The notes beneath the pieces were generated by a model that worked only from the letters and a program-made list of their open reading frames with translations, was not told the DNA's origin and did not search any database. 64,000 nucleotides of DNA. Origin: Comamonas sp. Y33R10-2. GTDB lineage: Bacteria > Pseudomonadota > Gammaproteobacteria > Burkholderiales > Burkholderiaceae_C. Both the position numbers and the translations under genes were made by a program. Below, one piece after another: positions 18,021 through 27,906 of the stretch (positions are counted from its first letter, which is position 1; each line of letters begins with the position of its first letter). The stretch lies in contig NZ_CP079925.1 of assembly GCF_019355935.1 (NCBI RefSeq), positions 1,736,001 to 1,800,000 of the forward strand, in the 5' to 3' direction.

Positions 18021-21000
18021 TTACTTATAAATCACCTTGACCTGGCCCGCACCCACCGAGCCATACCAAGCGGCCAGCGCCGCATCTGATGGATAAAAGC
18101 GGCTGCTCTCGCCCAACTCCAGCTCACAGCTAGCTGCGCCGCGCTCGTCCTTGCAAACCATGTCAAGCCGCACCTTCACACCATGGGTGACGTTGCCACT
18201 CTCGGTTTCTTCCACCTTTGCGGGGAATTGGCGCAGCAGACCCGGCACATCAGGCATGTTTTCACCCACGCTCACTTGCAAATAGCGGGCGTAGCGGCAG
18301 CGCGCATCGGACAGCGTCCACATTTGCTGGACCTTCATGCGCAGGCCGCCGCTAAAGCGATCAGGCTGCAAACGGCCTGAGACGACGACAAATTCGTCTT
18401 CTTTGAGCACATCCACGCAAGCCGCCATGGTTTTTTCATCCACCGACGCTTCAATCGCCATCGATTTATCGTCGATGCTGAAAATGCTGAGCTTGCCGCG
18501 CTGGCCGTTAATGGTGCGCAGGCCACTGATGATGCCGGCCATGGTTTGCGCCTCGCGGCTATCGCGCATCTCGGCAATAGGGGTGCGTACAAAGCGGCGC
18601 ACCTCGGCCTCAACCTCGTCAAACAGATGACCCGTGAGATAAAAGCCGATGGCGGTTTTCTCCAGCGTCAGCTTTTCCTTCACGCCCCAGGGCAGTACAT
18701 CGGCCATGGGGGGCTCTGCCGTGCTGGAGCCGACGGCATCGGCGCCCATCATGTCGAACAAACCGCCTTGGTCGGCATTGGCGATGGATTTGGCCGCAAA
18801 GCCCATGGCCGTATCGAGCGTCGCCATGAGCGATGCGCGGTTTAGGTCGATGGAGTCAAAAGCCCCGCCCTTGATCAGCGCTTCAACGGTGCGCTTGTTG
18901 AGCTTGCTGCGCTCCACGCGCAAGCAGAAGTCGAACAGGCTTTTGAATGGGCCACTTTCTTGGCCATTAGGACCTGCACCCACGCCATTGCGCGCAGCCA
19001 CTATCGCTTCGATAGCAGCTTGTCCAGTGCCTTTAATGGCTCCGAGCCCATAACGTATCACTTTATCGGTCACCGGCTCAAAGCGGTGCACGCCGCGGTT
19101 CACGTCGGGCATCTCAAAAGTGATGCCCATGCGCAGCGCGTCTTCGTACAGCACCTTGAGCTTGTCAGTGTTGTCCATTTCTACGGTCATATTGCCGCAG
19201 TAGAACTCAGCCGTGTAATGCACCTTGAGCCAGCCGGTGTGATAGGCCAGCAGGGAGTAAGCGGCGGCGTGCGACTTGTTAAAGCCATAGCCCGCGAACT
19301 TTTCCATCAAGTCGAAAACTTCGTCGGCCTTGGTCTCATTGAGTCCGTTCTTGGCCGCACCTTCGCGGAACAAGGCGCGGTGCTTGGCCATTTCTTCGAG
19401 CTTTTTCTTGCCCATGGCTCGGCGCAGCAAGTCAGCGCCGCCCAATGAGTAGCCGCCCAGTACCTGAGCGGTCTGCATCACCTGCTCTTGGTAAACCATG
19501 ATGCCGTAGGTCTCGGCCAGCACCTTTTCAACCATGGGGTGCGGGTACTCCACCACTTCCTGCCCGTGTTTGCGGGCAATAAAGCTGGGAATCAGGTCCA
19601 TAGGGCCGGGGCGATACAGAGCGTTCAGCGCAATCAGGTCTTCCAGACGCGAAGGCTTGGCTTCCTTGAGCATCTGCTGCATGCCGCGCGATTCAAACTG
19701 GAACACGGCTTCGGTTTTGCCATCTGAGAACAGTTTGTAAGTCGGGTAGTCATCGAGAGGAATGTTCTCAAACTGGAAATTTTCCTGACCCTTGTGGCGC
19801 TTCATGATGAATTCGCGCGCAATCTCCAGAATGGTCAGCGTGGCCAAGCCCAAAAAGTCGAACTTGACCAGACCCACCAGTTCCACGTCATCCTTGTCAA
19901 ACATGGCCACGGCCGAGGTACTGCCGGGCTGCTGGTACAACGGGCAAAAATCTGCCAAGCGACCCGGCGCAATCACCACACCACCGGCGTGCATGCCGAT
20001 GTTGCGGCACATGCCTTCCAAGCTTTGCGCCATCTCGATGAGGGTCTTGACGTCTTCCTCACGCTCAATGCGCTCAGCCAAAATGGGCTCGGCCTCAATC
20101 GCATAGGTGTACTTATCGCCTTCCTTTTTAGGGTTGGGCGGGTACTTCAGCGTGACGTTCAAACCGGGCTTGTTCGGGATCAGCTTGGAGATGCCGTCGC
20201 AGAACATATAGCTCATGTCCAGTACACGACCCACGTCTCGAATCGAAGCGCGCGCAGCCATGGTGCCGAAAGTAGCAATCTGGCTGACCGCATTGCGCCC
20301 GTATTTGTCCTTCACATAGTCGATGACACGGTCACGATTTTGCTGACAAAAGTCGATGTCAAAGTCAGGCATGGAAACGCGTTCTGGGTTCAGAAAGCGC
20401 TCAAACAGCAAGTTGTATTCCAGTGGGTCAAGGTCAGTGATCTTGAGTACGTAGGCCACCAACGAGCCCGCGCCCGAGCCGCGACCCGGCCCCACGGGGC
20501 AACCATTTTGCTTGGCCCATTTAATAAAGTCGCCCACGATCAGGAAGTAACCGGGAAAACCCATCTTCATGATGGTGCCCAGCTCAAACTCCAATCGCTC
20601 TACATAGCGAGGGCGTTCGGCATCGCGCTTAACGGGGTCGCGGTAAAGGTGGACCAGGCGCTCTTCCAGGCCTTCAAACGACTCTTGGCGGAAGAACTCA
20701 TCCATGGTCATGCCATCAGGCACTGGGAAGTTGGGCAGCTGCGGGTTGCCCAGATCCAGTGTCAGGCTACAGCGGCGGGCAATTTCAAGCGTGTTTTCAA
20801 TGGCGCTAGGAATGTCGGCAAACAGGGCCTGCATCTCGGCTGCGGTCTTGAAATGCTGCTGGCGCGTGAACTTGCGCACGCGCTTGGCGTTACCCAGAAT
20901 TTCGCCTTCGGAAATACATACCCGAGCCTCATGCGACTCATAGTCGTCGGGCTTGGGAAACTGAATCGGGTGGGTAGCCACCACGGGCAAGTTCAAGCGG

Positions 21001-21554
21001 CTGGCCAGCTTCACCGCTGCCAGCAGATGCGATTCATCATCAACGCGGCCTGCACGCTGAATTTCCATGTAGAAACGGTGGGGGAACATGGTGGCCAGGC
21101 GCTGCGCAATCTCCGCCGCACCCTTTTCATCACCACGGGTCAGGGCAATGCCTACGGGGCCCGCCTGTGCTCCGGCCAGCACGATCAGGCCTTCGCCTAG
21201 CTCTTGCAGCCATTCCCACTTGTGCTGAGCTTGATCGCGCACCACACCGCGCGTCCAGCCACGGGACAGCAACTCCGCCAGGTTGTGATAACCCTGCTTG
21301 CTTTGCACCAGCACGATGATGCGAGAGGCTGGCGAGTCGCCCAGACCTTCCAGCACAATCTCGGCCCCCAACACGGGCTTGACGCCCTTGGCGCGGCCTT
21401 CGCGGTAGAACTTGATGCCGCCAAACAGGTTGTTGAAGTCAGTGATGGCCATTGCCACCTGCCCATCTTCAGCAGCGGCCTTGATCATGGCATTGATGCG
21501 GGTGGTTCCGTCGACTACGGAAAATTCGGTGTGCAGGCGCAAATGGACAAACAT
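18021..21554 (-). CDS. dnaE: DNA polymerase III alpha subunit
   Basis: Replicative polymerase catalytic subunit, 1177 residues, close to E. coli DnaE (1160). The PHP domain starts at the N-terminus (VHLRLHTEFSVVDG), followed by the polymerase core with GPGRGSGAGSL and the catalytic PDFDIDF motif near residue 400, helix-hairpin-helix and OB-fold regions, and a C-terminal tau-binding part. The open frame extends 114 codons upstream of the ATG at 21554, but that part is not conserved-looking and crosses into bamD, so 21554 is used. It is divergent from bamD across about 250 bp. Confidence 0.98.
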   Translation of the reverse strand: MFVHLRLHTEFSVVDGTTRINAMIKAAAEDGQVAMAITDFNNLFGGIKFYREGRAKGVKPVLGAEIVLEGLGDSPASRIIVLVQSKQGYHNLAELLSRGWTRGVVRDQAQHKWEWLQELGEGLIVLAGAQAGPVGIALTRGDEKGAAEIAQRLATMFPHRFYMEIQRAGRVDDESHLLAAVKLASRLNLPVVATHPIQFPKPDDYESHEARVCISEGEILGNAKRVRKFTRQQHFKTAAEMQALFADIPSAIENTLEIARRCSLTLDLGNPQLPNFPVPDGMTMDEFFRQESFEGLEERLVHLYRDPVKRDAERPRYVERLEFELGTIMKMGFPGYFLIVGDFIKWAKQNGCPVGPGRGSGAGSLVAYVLKITDLDPLEYNLLFERFLNPERVSMPDFDIDFCQQNRDRVIDYVKDKYGRNAVSQIATFGTMAARASIRDVGRVLDMSYMFCDGISKLIPNKPGLNVTLKYPPNPKKEGDKYTYAIEAEPILAERIEREEDVKTLIEMAQSLEGMCRNIGMHAGGVVIAPGRLADFCPLYQQPGSTSAVAMFDKDDVELVGLVKFDFLGLATLTILEIAREFIMKRHKGQENFQFENIPLDDYPTYKLFSDGKTEAVFQFESRGMQQMLKEAKPSRLEDLIALNALYRPGPMDLIPSFIARKHGQEVVEYPHPMVEKVLAETYGIMVYQEQVMQTAQVLGGYSLGGADLLRRAMGKKKLEEMAKHRALFREGAAKNGLNETKADEVFDLMEKFAGYGFNKSHAAAYSLLAYHTGWLKVHYTAEFYCGNMTVEMDNTDKLKVLYEDALRMGITFEMPDVNRGVHRFEPVTDKVIRYGLGAIKGTGQAAIEAIVAARNGVGAGPNGQESGPFKSLFDFCLRVERSKLNKRTVEALIKGGAFDSIDLNRASLMATLDTAMGFAAKSIANADQGGLFDMMGADAVGSSTAEPPMADVLPWGVKEKLTLEKTAIGFYLTGHLFDEVEAEVRRFVRTPIAEMRDSREAQTMAGIISGLRTINGQRGKLSIFSIDDKSMAIEASVDEKTMAACVDVLKEDEFVVVSGRLQPDRFSGGLRMKVQQMWTLSDARCRYARYLQVSVGENMPDVPGLLRQFPAKVEETESGNVTHGVKVRLDMVCKDERGAASCELELGESSRFYPSDAALAAWYGSVGAGQVKVIYK

Positions 21555-21804
21555 GGTCGCTATTGTAGAAAGAGCGCGGCATCCCTGCGGGCGCAATGCC
21601 TCTGTTACTACGCTCGCTTTCGCCAATGCATCCGAAAGACGCGAGGAACTCACTACAGCAGCACGACTGCCCCTTACAATGCTTCGATCCTTTTTCGGGA
21701 GGCTCAAAGTCTGGTGGTGTATGGTGTGGTGCTTTAGCCCAGCCGCATCAACAGCCGGGTCTACCTTCAAACTACCGCTAATGATCGTCAGAAAACTGTC
21801 CACC

Positions 21805-22593
21805 ATGCCGCGTATTTCACTGACTCTTGTCCCTGCCGTGTTAATCGCCGCAGCCCTCGCGGGATGCTCCAGCACCAAGGATGACCCGACGGCCAAGTGG
21901 ACTCCCGAACGTATCTATACAGAAGCACGTGACGAGTCTTCCTCGGGAGCCTTTGATAAGGCTGTGCCACTGTTTGAAAAGCTCGAAGGCCGTGCCGCTG
22001 GCACGCCTTTGGCTCAGCAGGCTCAGCTGGAAAAGGCTTACGCCCAGTTCAAGGCCGGCGATAAAGTGCAGGCTCTGGCCACTTTGGACCGCTTTACCAA
22101 ACTGCACCCCGCAAGCCCGGCGATGGACTATGCGCTGTACCTCAAGGGCCTCGTCAATTTCAACGATAACTTGGGCATGTTTGGCTGGCTGACCCGCCAA
22201 GACCTGTCTGAGCGCGACCAAAAAGCTGCCAAGGACTCGTTCGAGTCTTTCCGCGAACTGGTTACACGCTTTCCTGACTCGAAGTATGCAGAAGACAGCC
22301 GCCAGCGCATGCAGTACATCGTGAACTCACTGGCTCAGTACGAAGTTCACGTGGCCAATTACTACTACAGCCGCGGCGCTTATGTGGCAGCCATTGCCCG
22401 CGCACAAACCGCTGTGCGTGACTACCAGAACGTGCCAGCAGTGCGCGAAGCCATGGCGATCCTCGTCAAGTCCTATGACGCATTGGGCATGACCCAGCTG
22501 CGCGACGATGCCAAGCGTGTTCTAGAAACCAGCTACGGCACTGCCGCCGCGCCCACCCAAGAGAAAAAAGCTTCTTGGTGGAAGCTCTGGTAA
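21805..22593 (+). CDS. bamD: Outer membrane assembly lipoprotein BamD (ComL)
   Basis: Essential lipoprotein of the BAM complex that inserts beta-barrel proteins into the outer membrane. It has 262 residues, with a signal peptide ending in lipobox LAGC (Cys21) and TPR-like repeats through the rest (for example AQLEKAYAQFKAGD, VANYYYSRGAYVAA). The start at 21805 gives a standard lipoprotein signal; an ATG at 21781 is possible. Neither has a clear ribosome binding site, and the frame open further upstream is inside the divergent gap and dnaE. Confidence 0.95.
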   Translation: MPRISLTLVPAVLIAAALAGCSSTKDDPTAKWTPERIYTEARDESSSGAFDKAVPLFEKLEGRAAGTPLAQQAQLEKAYAQFKAGDKVQALATLDRFTKLHPASPAMDYALYLKGLVNFNDNLGMFGWLTRQDLSERDQKAAKDSFESFRELVTRFPDSKYAEDSRQRMQYIVNSLAQYEVHVANYYYSRGAYVAAIARAQTAVRDYQNVPAVREAMAILVKSYDALGMTQLRDDAKRVLETSYGTAAAPTQEKKASWWKLW

Positions 22594-22625
22594 TCAAACT
22601 CGCATCACTGCGGTGAAGCTCCCAC

Positions 22626-22656
22626 AAAAAAGGATACGTACTGCGTATCCTTTTTT
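22626..22656. terminator. Bidirectional terminator between bamD and helicase gene
   Basis: Perfect 13-bp stem (AAAAAAGGATACG with its complement) and loop TACTG, with A-run on one side and T-run on the other. It lies between two convergent genes. Confidence 0.95.
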
Positions 22657-22663
22657 GTTGAGA

Positions 22664-24733
22664 TCAAGCATTCGATTCCATAGAACCTTCGCCACGCTGT
22701 GCAGCCAACTGACTGAGGGTTTCTTCAAATTCAGGCTGACTACCCAGCACTCGCATGGGCGGCAGCGCCGCCATGAGCTGGGCGCCATAGCCCATGCTGA
22801 TCAAACGACTATCGCAAATCACCAGCACACCTCGATCAGATTCACTGCGAATCAAGCGCCCCGCCCCTTGCTTTAGCGCCAAGGCGGCCTCGGGGATCAT
22901 GTAGTCGTAAAAAGCGGTTCGCCCCACACTTTCCAGCTGCCGCGAGCGGGCTTCAACCAGCGGGTCATCCGGCGGGGGAAATGGCAGTTTGTCGATCACC
23001 ACCAGTTGCAGCACATCGCCGGGTAAATCTACGCCTTCCCAGAAAGTGGCTGAAGCCACAAGAATCGCGCCCCGCTGCTGCGTCAAGTGGCTGACACCTG
23101 CAGCCATAAAACGCTCAATCAGCGCCAGTTTCGGCGCCTCACCCTGCACCAGAACATCGAGATCAGCAAACAAGCCCAAAGAGGAGCGCAGCGATTCGCT
23201 GATCGCGTGCAAGGCCTTGAGCGTTGTCGTCAATACCAGCGTACGCCCGCCAATGCGCTGGGCCGCATCCAGCACCAACTGCGCCACTTGCGGGCTGTGT
23301 TGGGCACTGCCCGCCGCAGCAAAAGGCTGGGGCACATAGACGCCGGCCTGATGGTGATAGTCAAACGGGCTTTCTACCTGCAGCACTTTCGCACCATGCA
23401 AACCACAGGATTCGGTAAACCAGCTCAAGCGTTCGTCATGCCCCAGCGTGGCTGAGGTAAAAATCCATGTCTTGTCAGCACGAGCATTGGACTCTTTGCT
23501 CTCATTATTGACACTCCCATCCAGAGTGCGCTGTAGCAAGCGCTGCTGCATGATGCGGGCAATCGACAGTGGCGACTCCAGCATGCGCAGGTGCTGCGCG
23601 CCCACCTCCAACCAGCGCACGCACTCATCATCGGCAGGCGCCGCAAACCGGGCCAACCTTGCCAGCAGTTCAGCACCGCGCTCATATAGGCGCTGCAAAT
23701 CGGCCGCCGTATCCGCCAATACCGCCAAGGACTTCAGCAGCGCCCGCAGGCTTTGCCCCAGCCGCACCAGCGCCGCGCGCCACGCGAGGCCATCTAAGCC
23801 CTGCGGCGTAATGCCTTGCCAAGGCAGGCGGCCACCCACCGGGGGCTTGCCTGCTTGCAAGCGCAGCTCGCGCATGGCTTGCTCTAGGGTGGTGCACAGC
23901 ACCAGCCAATCGGCCATGCCCCGCGCATGTTCTTGCGTCAGCCTCAAAGCATCGCGGGCATAGCCCACCAACTGCTGGCTAGAAAGAGTTTCGCCCGCAA
24001 ACTGCACGCCAATATCGTTGAGTTGATGGGCCTCATCCACCACCACCACGCCCGTATTGGGCAACAGGTTGGCCACGCCGCTATCGCGCACGTCCAGATC
24101 TGCAAAAAGCAGGTGGTGATTGACCACCACAACATCCGCCTGCAGCGCATGCTGGCGGGCCACATTGACGTGGCAGGCCTGCCAGTGGGGGCAATCAGAG
24201 CCCAGGCAATTGTCTTTGGTCGAGGTGACCAGAGCGATAACCGGCGAGCGTTCATCCAGCGCCTGCATTTCTGCCATATCGCCCGTGCGAGTGACTCTGG
24301 CCCAACGCTCTACATCGGCCACTGCACGCAGCACCTGCGGGTCCTGCGGCGCTGTGCGGCCTTGGCGCACGCGTTCAAGCCGCTCAATACACAAATATGA
24401 CGCACGCCCTTTGAGCCGCGCCATGCGTAGCGGTAAACCTAAGCCGTGCACCAACCTTGGCAAATCACGTGCAAACAACTGGTCTTGCAAGGCCTTGGTG
24501 GCAGTGGAAACCAGCACACGCTGACCACTGAGCAGTGCCGGAACCATATAGGCATAGGTTTTGCCTACACCCGTGCCCGCTTCAACCACCAGCACATCAG
24601 CCTCTTCAATCGCCTGCGCCACAGCCAACGCCATGCGCGTCTGGCCCGAGCGCGGCAAAAATGCAGGCTCGGCTTGAGACAATGCGCCGTCCACAGCAAA
24701 TACATGCGCAACAGCGTCCTGCAATTGAGTCAA
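22664..24733 (-). CDS. DinG/YoaA-family ATP-dependent helicase with Fe-S cluster
   Basis: XPD-like superfamily 2 helicase of 689 residues. Walker A AGTGVGKT is at 52-59 and the DEAH box at 233-236. Four Cys placed as in the Fe-S domain of this family are Cys115 (SYLCIERL), Cys176, Cys181 and Cys187 (CLGSDCPHWQAC). C-terminal motifs are SATFWEGVDLPG and QGAGRLIRS. The length and layout fit YoaA/DinG-type 5'-3' helicases that unwind structured DNA or R-loops during repair. YoaA is known to work with HolC, which is also encoded in this window (45618-46049); whether the two meet here is inference. It is convergent with bamD and divergent from the PP2C gene. Confidence 0.92.
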   Translation of the reverse strand: MTQLQDAVAHVFAVDGALSQAEPAFLPRSGQTRMALAVAQAIEEADVLVVEAGTGVGKTYAYMVPALLSGQRVLVSTATKALQDQLFARDLPRLVHGLGLPLRMARLKGRASYLCIERLERVRQGRTAPQDPQVLRAVADVERWARVTRTGDMAEMQALDERSPVIALVTSTKDNCLGSDCPHWQACHVNVARQHALQADVVVVNHHLLFADLDVRDSGVANLLPNTGVVVVDEAHQLNDIGVQFAGETLSSQQLVGYARDALRLTQEHARGMADWLVLCTTLEQAMRELRLQAGKPPVGGRLPWQGITPQGLDGLAWRAALVRLGQSLRALLKSLAVLADTAADLQRLYERGAELLARLARFAAPADDECVRWLEVGAQHLRMLESPLSIARIMQQRLLQRTLDGSVNNESKESNARADKTWIFTSATLGHDERLSWFTESCGLHGAKVLQVESPFDYHHQAGVYVPQPFAAAGSAQHSPQVAQLVLDAAQRIGGRTLVLTTTLKALHAISESLRSSLGLFADLDVLVQGEAPKLALIERFMAAGVSHLTQQRGAILVASATFWEGVDLPGDVLQLVVIDKLPFPPPDDPLVEARSRQLESVGRTAFYDYMIPEAALALKQGAGRLIRSESDRGVLVICDSRLISMGYGAQLMAALPPMRVLGSQPEFEETLSQLAAQRGEGSMESNA

Positions 24734-24867
24734 ATCCGTTCCACCTTTAGAAAAATCACCTCAAGATAAGCACACACAAGCTGACAAAGAAGCGCCGTCA
24801 ACCTCTCTGCGCCAGATAAGATGTAACGCGGCGTTAAGAAAAGCCACTCCAGTCCTCTACCTCACTC

Positions 24868-25629
24868 ATGTCATCTAACTACCGCATCCAAGCCGCAACG
24901 GGTATTCATCGTGGCGACAGGGAATATCAGCAAGACCAAGTTTTGCTGATGGCCCACCCCTACTCTGAATCTTGCATTCTTGGTGTAGTAGCTGACGGTA
25001 TGGGGGGTCGCAGCGGTGGGCGCAAAGCTTCTGACCAAGTCATGCTCACTTCGCGCCAACTATTTGAGCGCTTTGAGCCCGGCAAAGAAGATTGCACCCA
25101 GATGCTTCGCTCCATTGTGCAGGAAGCGCACATGGTCATCCGCCTCACCGCCATCTCCTCAGAGCAAGAGCCGCACAGCACCGTCGCCGCCTTTGTATTG
25201 CTGCCAGATGGCGGCTGCCACCTCATGCACTCGGGCGATTCGCGGCTTTATCACTTTCGGGGCGAACATCTTATCCACCGCTCGCTGGATCACTCTTACG
25301 TACAGGCCTTAGTTGACCGCGGCGAACTTACTGAGGAAGAGGCCAGCTATCATCCTCAATCCAATATTTTGCTGGGGTGTCTTGGCTCAGAAAATGAGCC
25401 ACCCATGGTTCACCATCACATCAAAAAACTGCTGCCCGGCGATACGCTGATGGCTTGTTCTGACGGTGTCTGGCACTACTTCAACAAACAAGAGCTAGCC
25501 ACCGTGCTCAATGGACTCTCACCCCGGGAGGCTTCGGGATTTTTGATCGAAAAAGCCCGCCAGCGCGCCACGGGCAGCGGCGACAACCTTTCACTCGCTA
25601 TTTTGAAGCTATCGGCCATTGCTAATTAG
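24868..25629 (+). CDS. PP2C-family serine/threonine phosphatase
   Basis: Soluble protein phosphatase of 253 residues. The metal-binding motifs of the PPM/PP2C family are all seen: GDREYQQD near residues 16-23, VADGMGG near 41-47, HSGDSRLY near 119-126, ACSDGVWHY near 192-200 and GSGDNLSLA near 235-243. It has no extra domain or membrane helix. In proteobacteria such stand-alone PP2C enzymes often pair with Hanks-type kinases, type VI secretion or stress kinases, but no kinase or secretion gene is adjacent. The target is unknown. Confidence 0.88.
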   Translation: MSSNYRIQAATGIHRGDREYQQDQVLLMAHPYSESCILGVVADGMGGRSGGRKASDQVMLTSRQLFERFEPGKEDCTQMLRSIVQEAHMVIRLTAISSEQEPHSTVAAFVLLPDGGCHLMHSGDSRLYHFRGEHLIHRSLDHSYVQALVDRGELTEEEASYHPQSNILLGCLGSENEPPMVHHHIKKLLPGDTLMACSDGVWHYFNKQELATVLNGLSPREASGFLIEKARQRATGSGDNLSLAILKLSAIAN

Positions 25630-25793
25630 CTAGCTAATTGAGCCAAGGCGCTTTAGATACATGCATTAGCAGCAATGCTTTTAATAGCAAAATCTATCAA
25701 TAACTAAACCGTTCAACTTAACCAGATGCTTGATGAGGTTTAGGAGCATAGCAACGATCTTCTAGCTATCGCCGCAGAGGTAGCAAACACGCT

Positions 25794-26564
25794 TTAAGGA
25801 GCTGGTGCAGGCAGCGGCGCTGCGGTCTGGCCGCGCTCCTTGGCTTGCTGCAACGAACGAGCCTTGCGCTCAGCAGCCTCTTTTAGCTTGGCCTCACGCT
25901 CAGCTCTGGCCTTGGCTTCACGCTCTGCCCTGCCCTGATCGGCCTTTGCACGGCTTAGCTCATGACTGCGCTGATACTCGGCCTGCTTGCTGGCGCGCTG
26001 CTGGGCCTCACTATGGCGCAGCGCCTGAGCCGCTTGCTCATCAACAGCAGGCTTAGCGCCCACACCTGTGGGTGTGGGCTGACGCTTGTCTGCCCCCTCG
26101 CGCTTTTGCGACTTCATGGGGACCGCTGATTTCTCGGCCTTTTTTTCTTCAATGCTTTGCAACCTAGCCGCTGCTGCTTGTCTGCGCTCGAGCTCGTTGA
26201 TTTGCAACTCACGCGCACGCAGCGGGGCATCTTTTATGCGGGCTTGCTCACGCGCATCAGCAAGGCAGCTTTCAACCGAAAACTTTTGGTAGCAAAGCTT
26301 GTCGTCAGCAACGCGCTGCTGCTCGATGACGACTCGCTTGCTCACGATTTCTGCGCGCTCAGCAGCGATTTCTTTGTGCAACTGTTCTCGCTGCTCTTGC
26401 TGGCGCTCTGCTGCGGTCTTTGGCGTCAACAGGGCTTCACCTTGCACCTGAGGCATCTGCGCATTGGCAGGCGCACAAAACATCCAGACCGCAGCGACTG
26501 GGGCAAGTGCCAAAGTAGCAAAGCGGCGAATGATTGGCAAGGCAAAGTGAGTAGACATCTTCAT
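25794..26564 (-). CDS. Exported coiled-coil protein of unknown function
   Basis: Predicted secreted protein of 256 residues. The start at 26564 opens a signal peptide (MKMSTHF, hydrophobic core, cleavage near APANAQ). The rest is almost entirely charged helix: long Ala/Arg/Lys/Glu/Gln-rich segments such as EREAKARAEREAKLKEAAER, hence a coiled coil, interrupted by a Pro-rich stretch near residue 165, and ending in APLPAPAP. Two Cys (in KLCYQKF and ESCLADA) could form a disulfide. I do not recognise a named family. It follows zapE on the same strand, 85 bp from its stop. Confidence 0.7.
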   Translation of the reverse strand: MKMSTHFALPIIRRFATLALAPVAAVWMFCAPANAQMPQVQGEALLTPKTAAERQQEQREQLHKEIAAERAEIVSKRVVIEQQRVADDKLCYQKFSVESCLADAREQARIKDAPLRARELQINELERRQAAAARLQSIEEKKAEKSAVPMKSQKREGADKRQPTPTGVGAKPAVDEQAAQALRHSEAQQRASKQAEYQRSHELSRAKADQGRAEREAKARAEREAKLKEAAERKARSLQQAKERGQTAAPLPAPAP

Positions 26565-26649
26565 CAACTTAAGGCTTAAGGGACAGGCAAGTATCTTAAA
26601 GCGATTAGTAAACACTGGGCTGCAAGGCTTGACAGCTCTGCTTGGCACA

Positions 26650-27747
26650 TCAGGTCAAGCGGGTGTCCACAACGCGACGCTCCAGCGCCAGATACTCCTT
26701 AGAGCGCATCTCATTCAAACGCGAGACAGTGCGCGGGAACTCATGGGATAGCGGACCTTCTGTATAAATTTTCTCAGGAGCCACAGCAGCCGACATGATG
26801 AGCTTGACATGGCGGTCATACAGCACGTCCACCAGCAGCGTAAAACGCCGCGCAGCCGATGCCATATTCACATGCAACTCCGGCACATCAGACAGCAAGA
26901 CGGTATGGAACTGCGTGGCAATTTCAAGGTAGTCGTTTTGCGAACGCGGGCCGCCGCACAGCTCACGGAAATCAAACCAGACCACACCACCCGCACGGCG
27001 CTTGGCCGCAATCTTGCGGGTCTCGATCTGCATCACGGGTTCTTCGTCATGCACTTCGGCCAGACGGTTAAAGGTATCCGTCATGGCCGCATCGGCCTCA
27101 GCACCTAGCGGGCAGTGGAAGAGCTTGGCGTCTTCCAAGGTGCGGCGGCGGTAGTCAGTGCCGTTGTCTACGTTCACCACTTCCATACGCTCTTTAATCA
27201 GCGCAATCGCGGGCAAGATACGGTCACGGTGCAGACCGTCGGGATATAGACCGTCAGGCATGAAGTTGGAAGTGGTGACAAAGCCCACGCCATTGGCAAA
27301 CAAGGACTCCAGCAGCTTGTAGAGAATCATGGCGTCGGTGATATCGGCGACGTGAAACTCGTCAAAACAGATCAGTTTGTACTTCTTGGAGATCTTGGCA
27401 CCCAGCGCGCTCAGCGGGTCCTGCGTGCCTTGCATCAGGTGCATCTCGCGGTGCACCTCGCGCATGAATTCGTGAAAGTGCAGACGCACCTTGCGCTTGA
27501 TGGGCACGGCGTTGAAAAAGCATTCCATCAAAAAACTTTTGCCGCGCCCTACCCCCCCGTACATGTAAACGCCTTTGGGCAAGTCGGGGTGGTTGATCAG
27601 TTTTTTGAGCGCGTTGGAGCGCTTGCCTTTATAGGCCGTCCATTCATCAGCGCAGCGCTGCAGCGCTTCGACGGCACGCAATTGCGCAGGATCGCTTTTG
27701 AAACCCTTGGCGGCCAGCTCTGCCTCATAGGCCTGTTTTACATTCAC
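26650..27747 (-). CDS. zapE: Cell division ATPase ZapE (AFG1/LACE1 family)
   Basis: P-loop ATPase of 365 residues. Walker A GGVGRGKS is at 64-71 and Walker B LICFDEFHV at about 125-133; TTSNFMPDGLYPDGLHRDR and the C-terminal RFTLLVDVLYDRHVKL are family signatures. E. coli ZapE acts at the Z-ring under stress; the mitochondrial relative AFG1 is linked to respiratory-chain quality control. The GTG at 27747 is chosen because GGAGA lies just upstream; an ATG at 27783 is an alternative. It is the next gene after lpd on the same strand, 159 bp away with a hairpin between, so it may be partly read through from the sucAB-lpd transcript. Confidence 0.9.
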   Translation of the reverse strand: MNVKQAYEAELAAKGFKSDPAQLRAVEALQRCADEWTAYKGKRSNALKKLINHPDLPKGVYMYGGVGRGKSFLMECFFNAVPIKRKVRLHFHEFMREVHREMHLMQGTQDPLSALGAKISKKYKLICFDEFHVADITDAMILYKLLESLFANGVGFVTTSNFMPDGLYPDGLHRDRILPAIALIKERMEVVNVDNGTDYRRRTLEDAKLFHCPLGAEADAAMTDTFNRLAEVHDEEPVMQIETRKIAAKRRAGGVVWFDFRELCGGPRSQNDYLEIATQFHTVLLSDVPELHVNMASAARRFTLLVDVLYDRHVKLIMSAAVAPEKIYTEGPLSHEFPRTVSRLNEMRSKEYLALERRVVDTRLT

Positions 27748-27785
27748 CGTCTTGTCTCCAGATTTCAGATGCTCAAAAAACAATA

Positions 27786-27818
27786 GCTGCTAGTGCTTAT
27801 AGATTAAGCGCTAGCAGC
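27786..27818. repeat. Palindromic dispersed repeat (REP-like), copy A
   Basis: Fourteen-pair stem (one G-T pair) GCTGCTAGTGCTTA / TAAGCGCTAGCAGC with a 5-nt loop, in the lpd-zapE gap. A second full copy is at 42465-42490, and partial relatives carrying the GCTATCAA end are at other intergenic spots. It is a likely intergenic repeat family rather than a dedicated terminator. Confidence 0.7.
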
Positions 27819-27906
27819 CATTTTTATCTAAATTTTAAAGAAACTCAGCTTGCGCGCGGGTACTTCACAGCCATGTCAAAAACCTGCGCGCAAGACTGAT
27901 GAAACT

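Noticed and set aside
19794..21200. 468-codon plus-strand ORF
   Set aside because: Antisense of dnaE.
18021..21896. dnaE with an extra 114 N-terminal residues
   Set aside because: The extension crosses the bamD start region and lacks similarity to the PHP domain; the ATG at 21554 matches the family.
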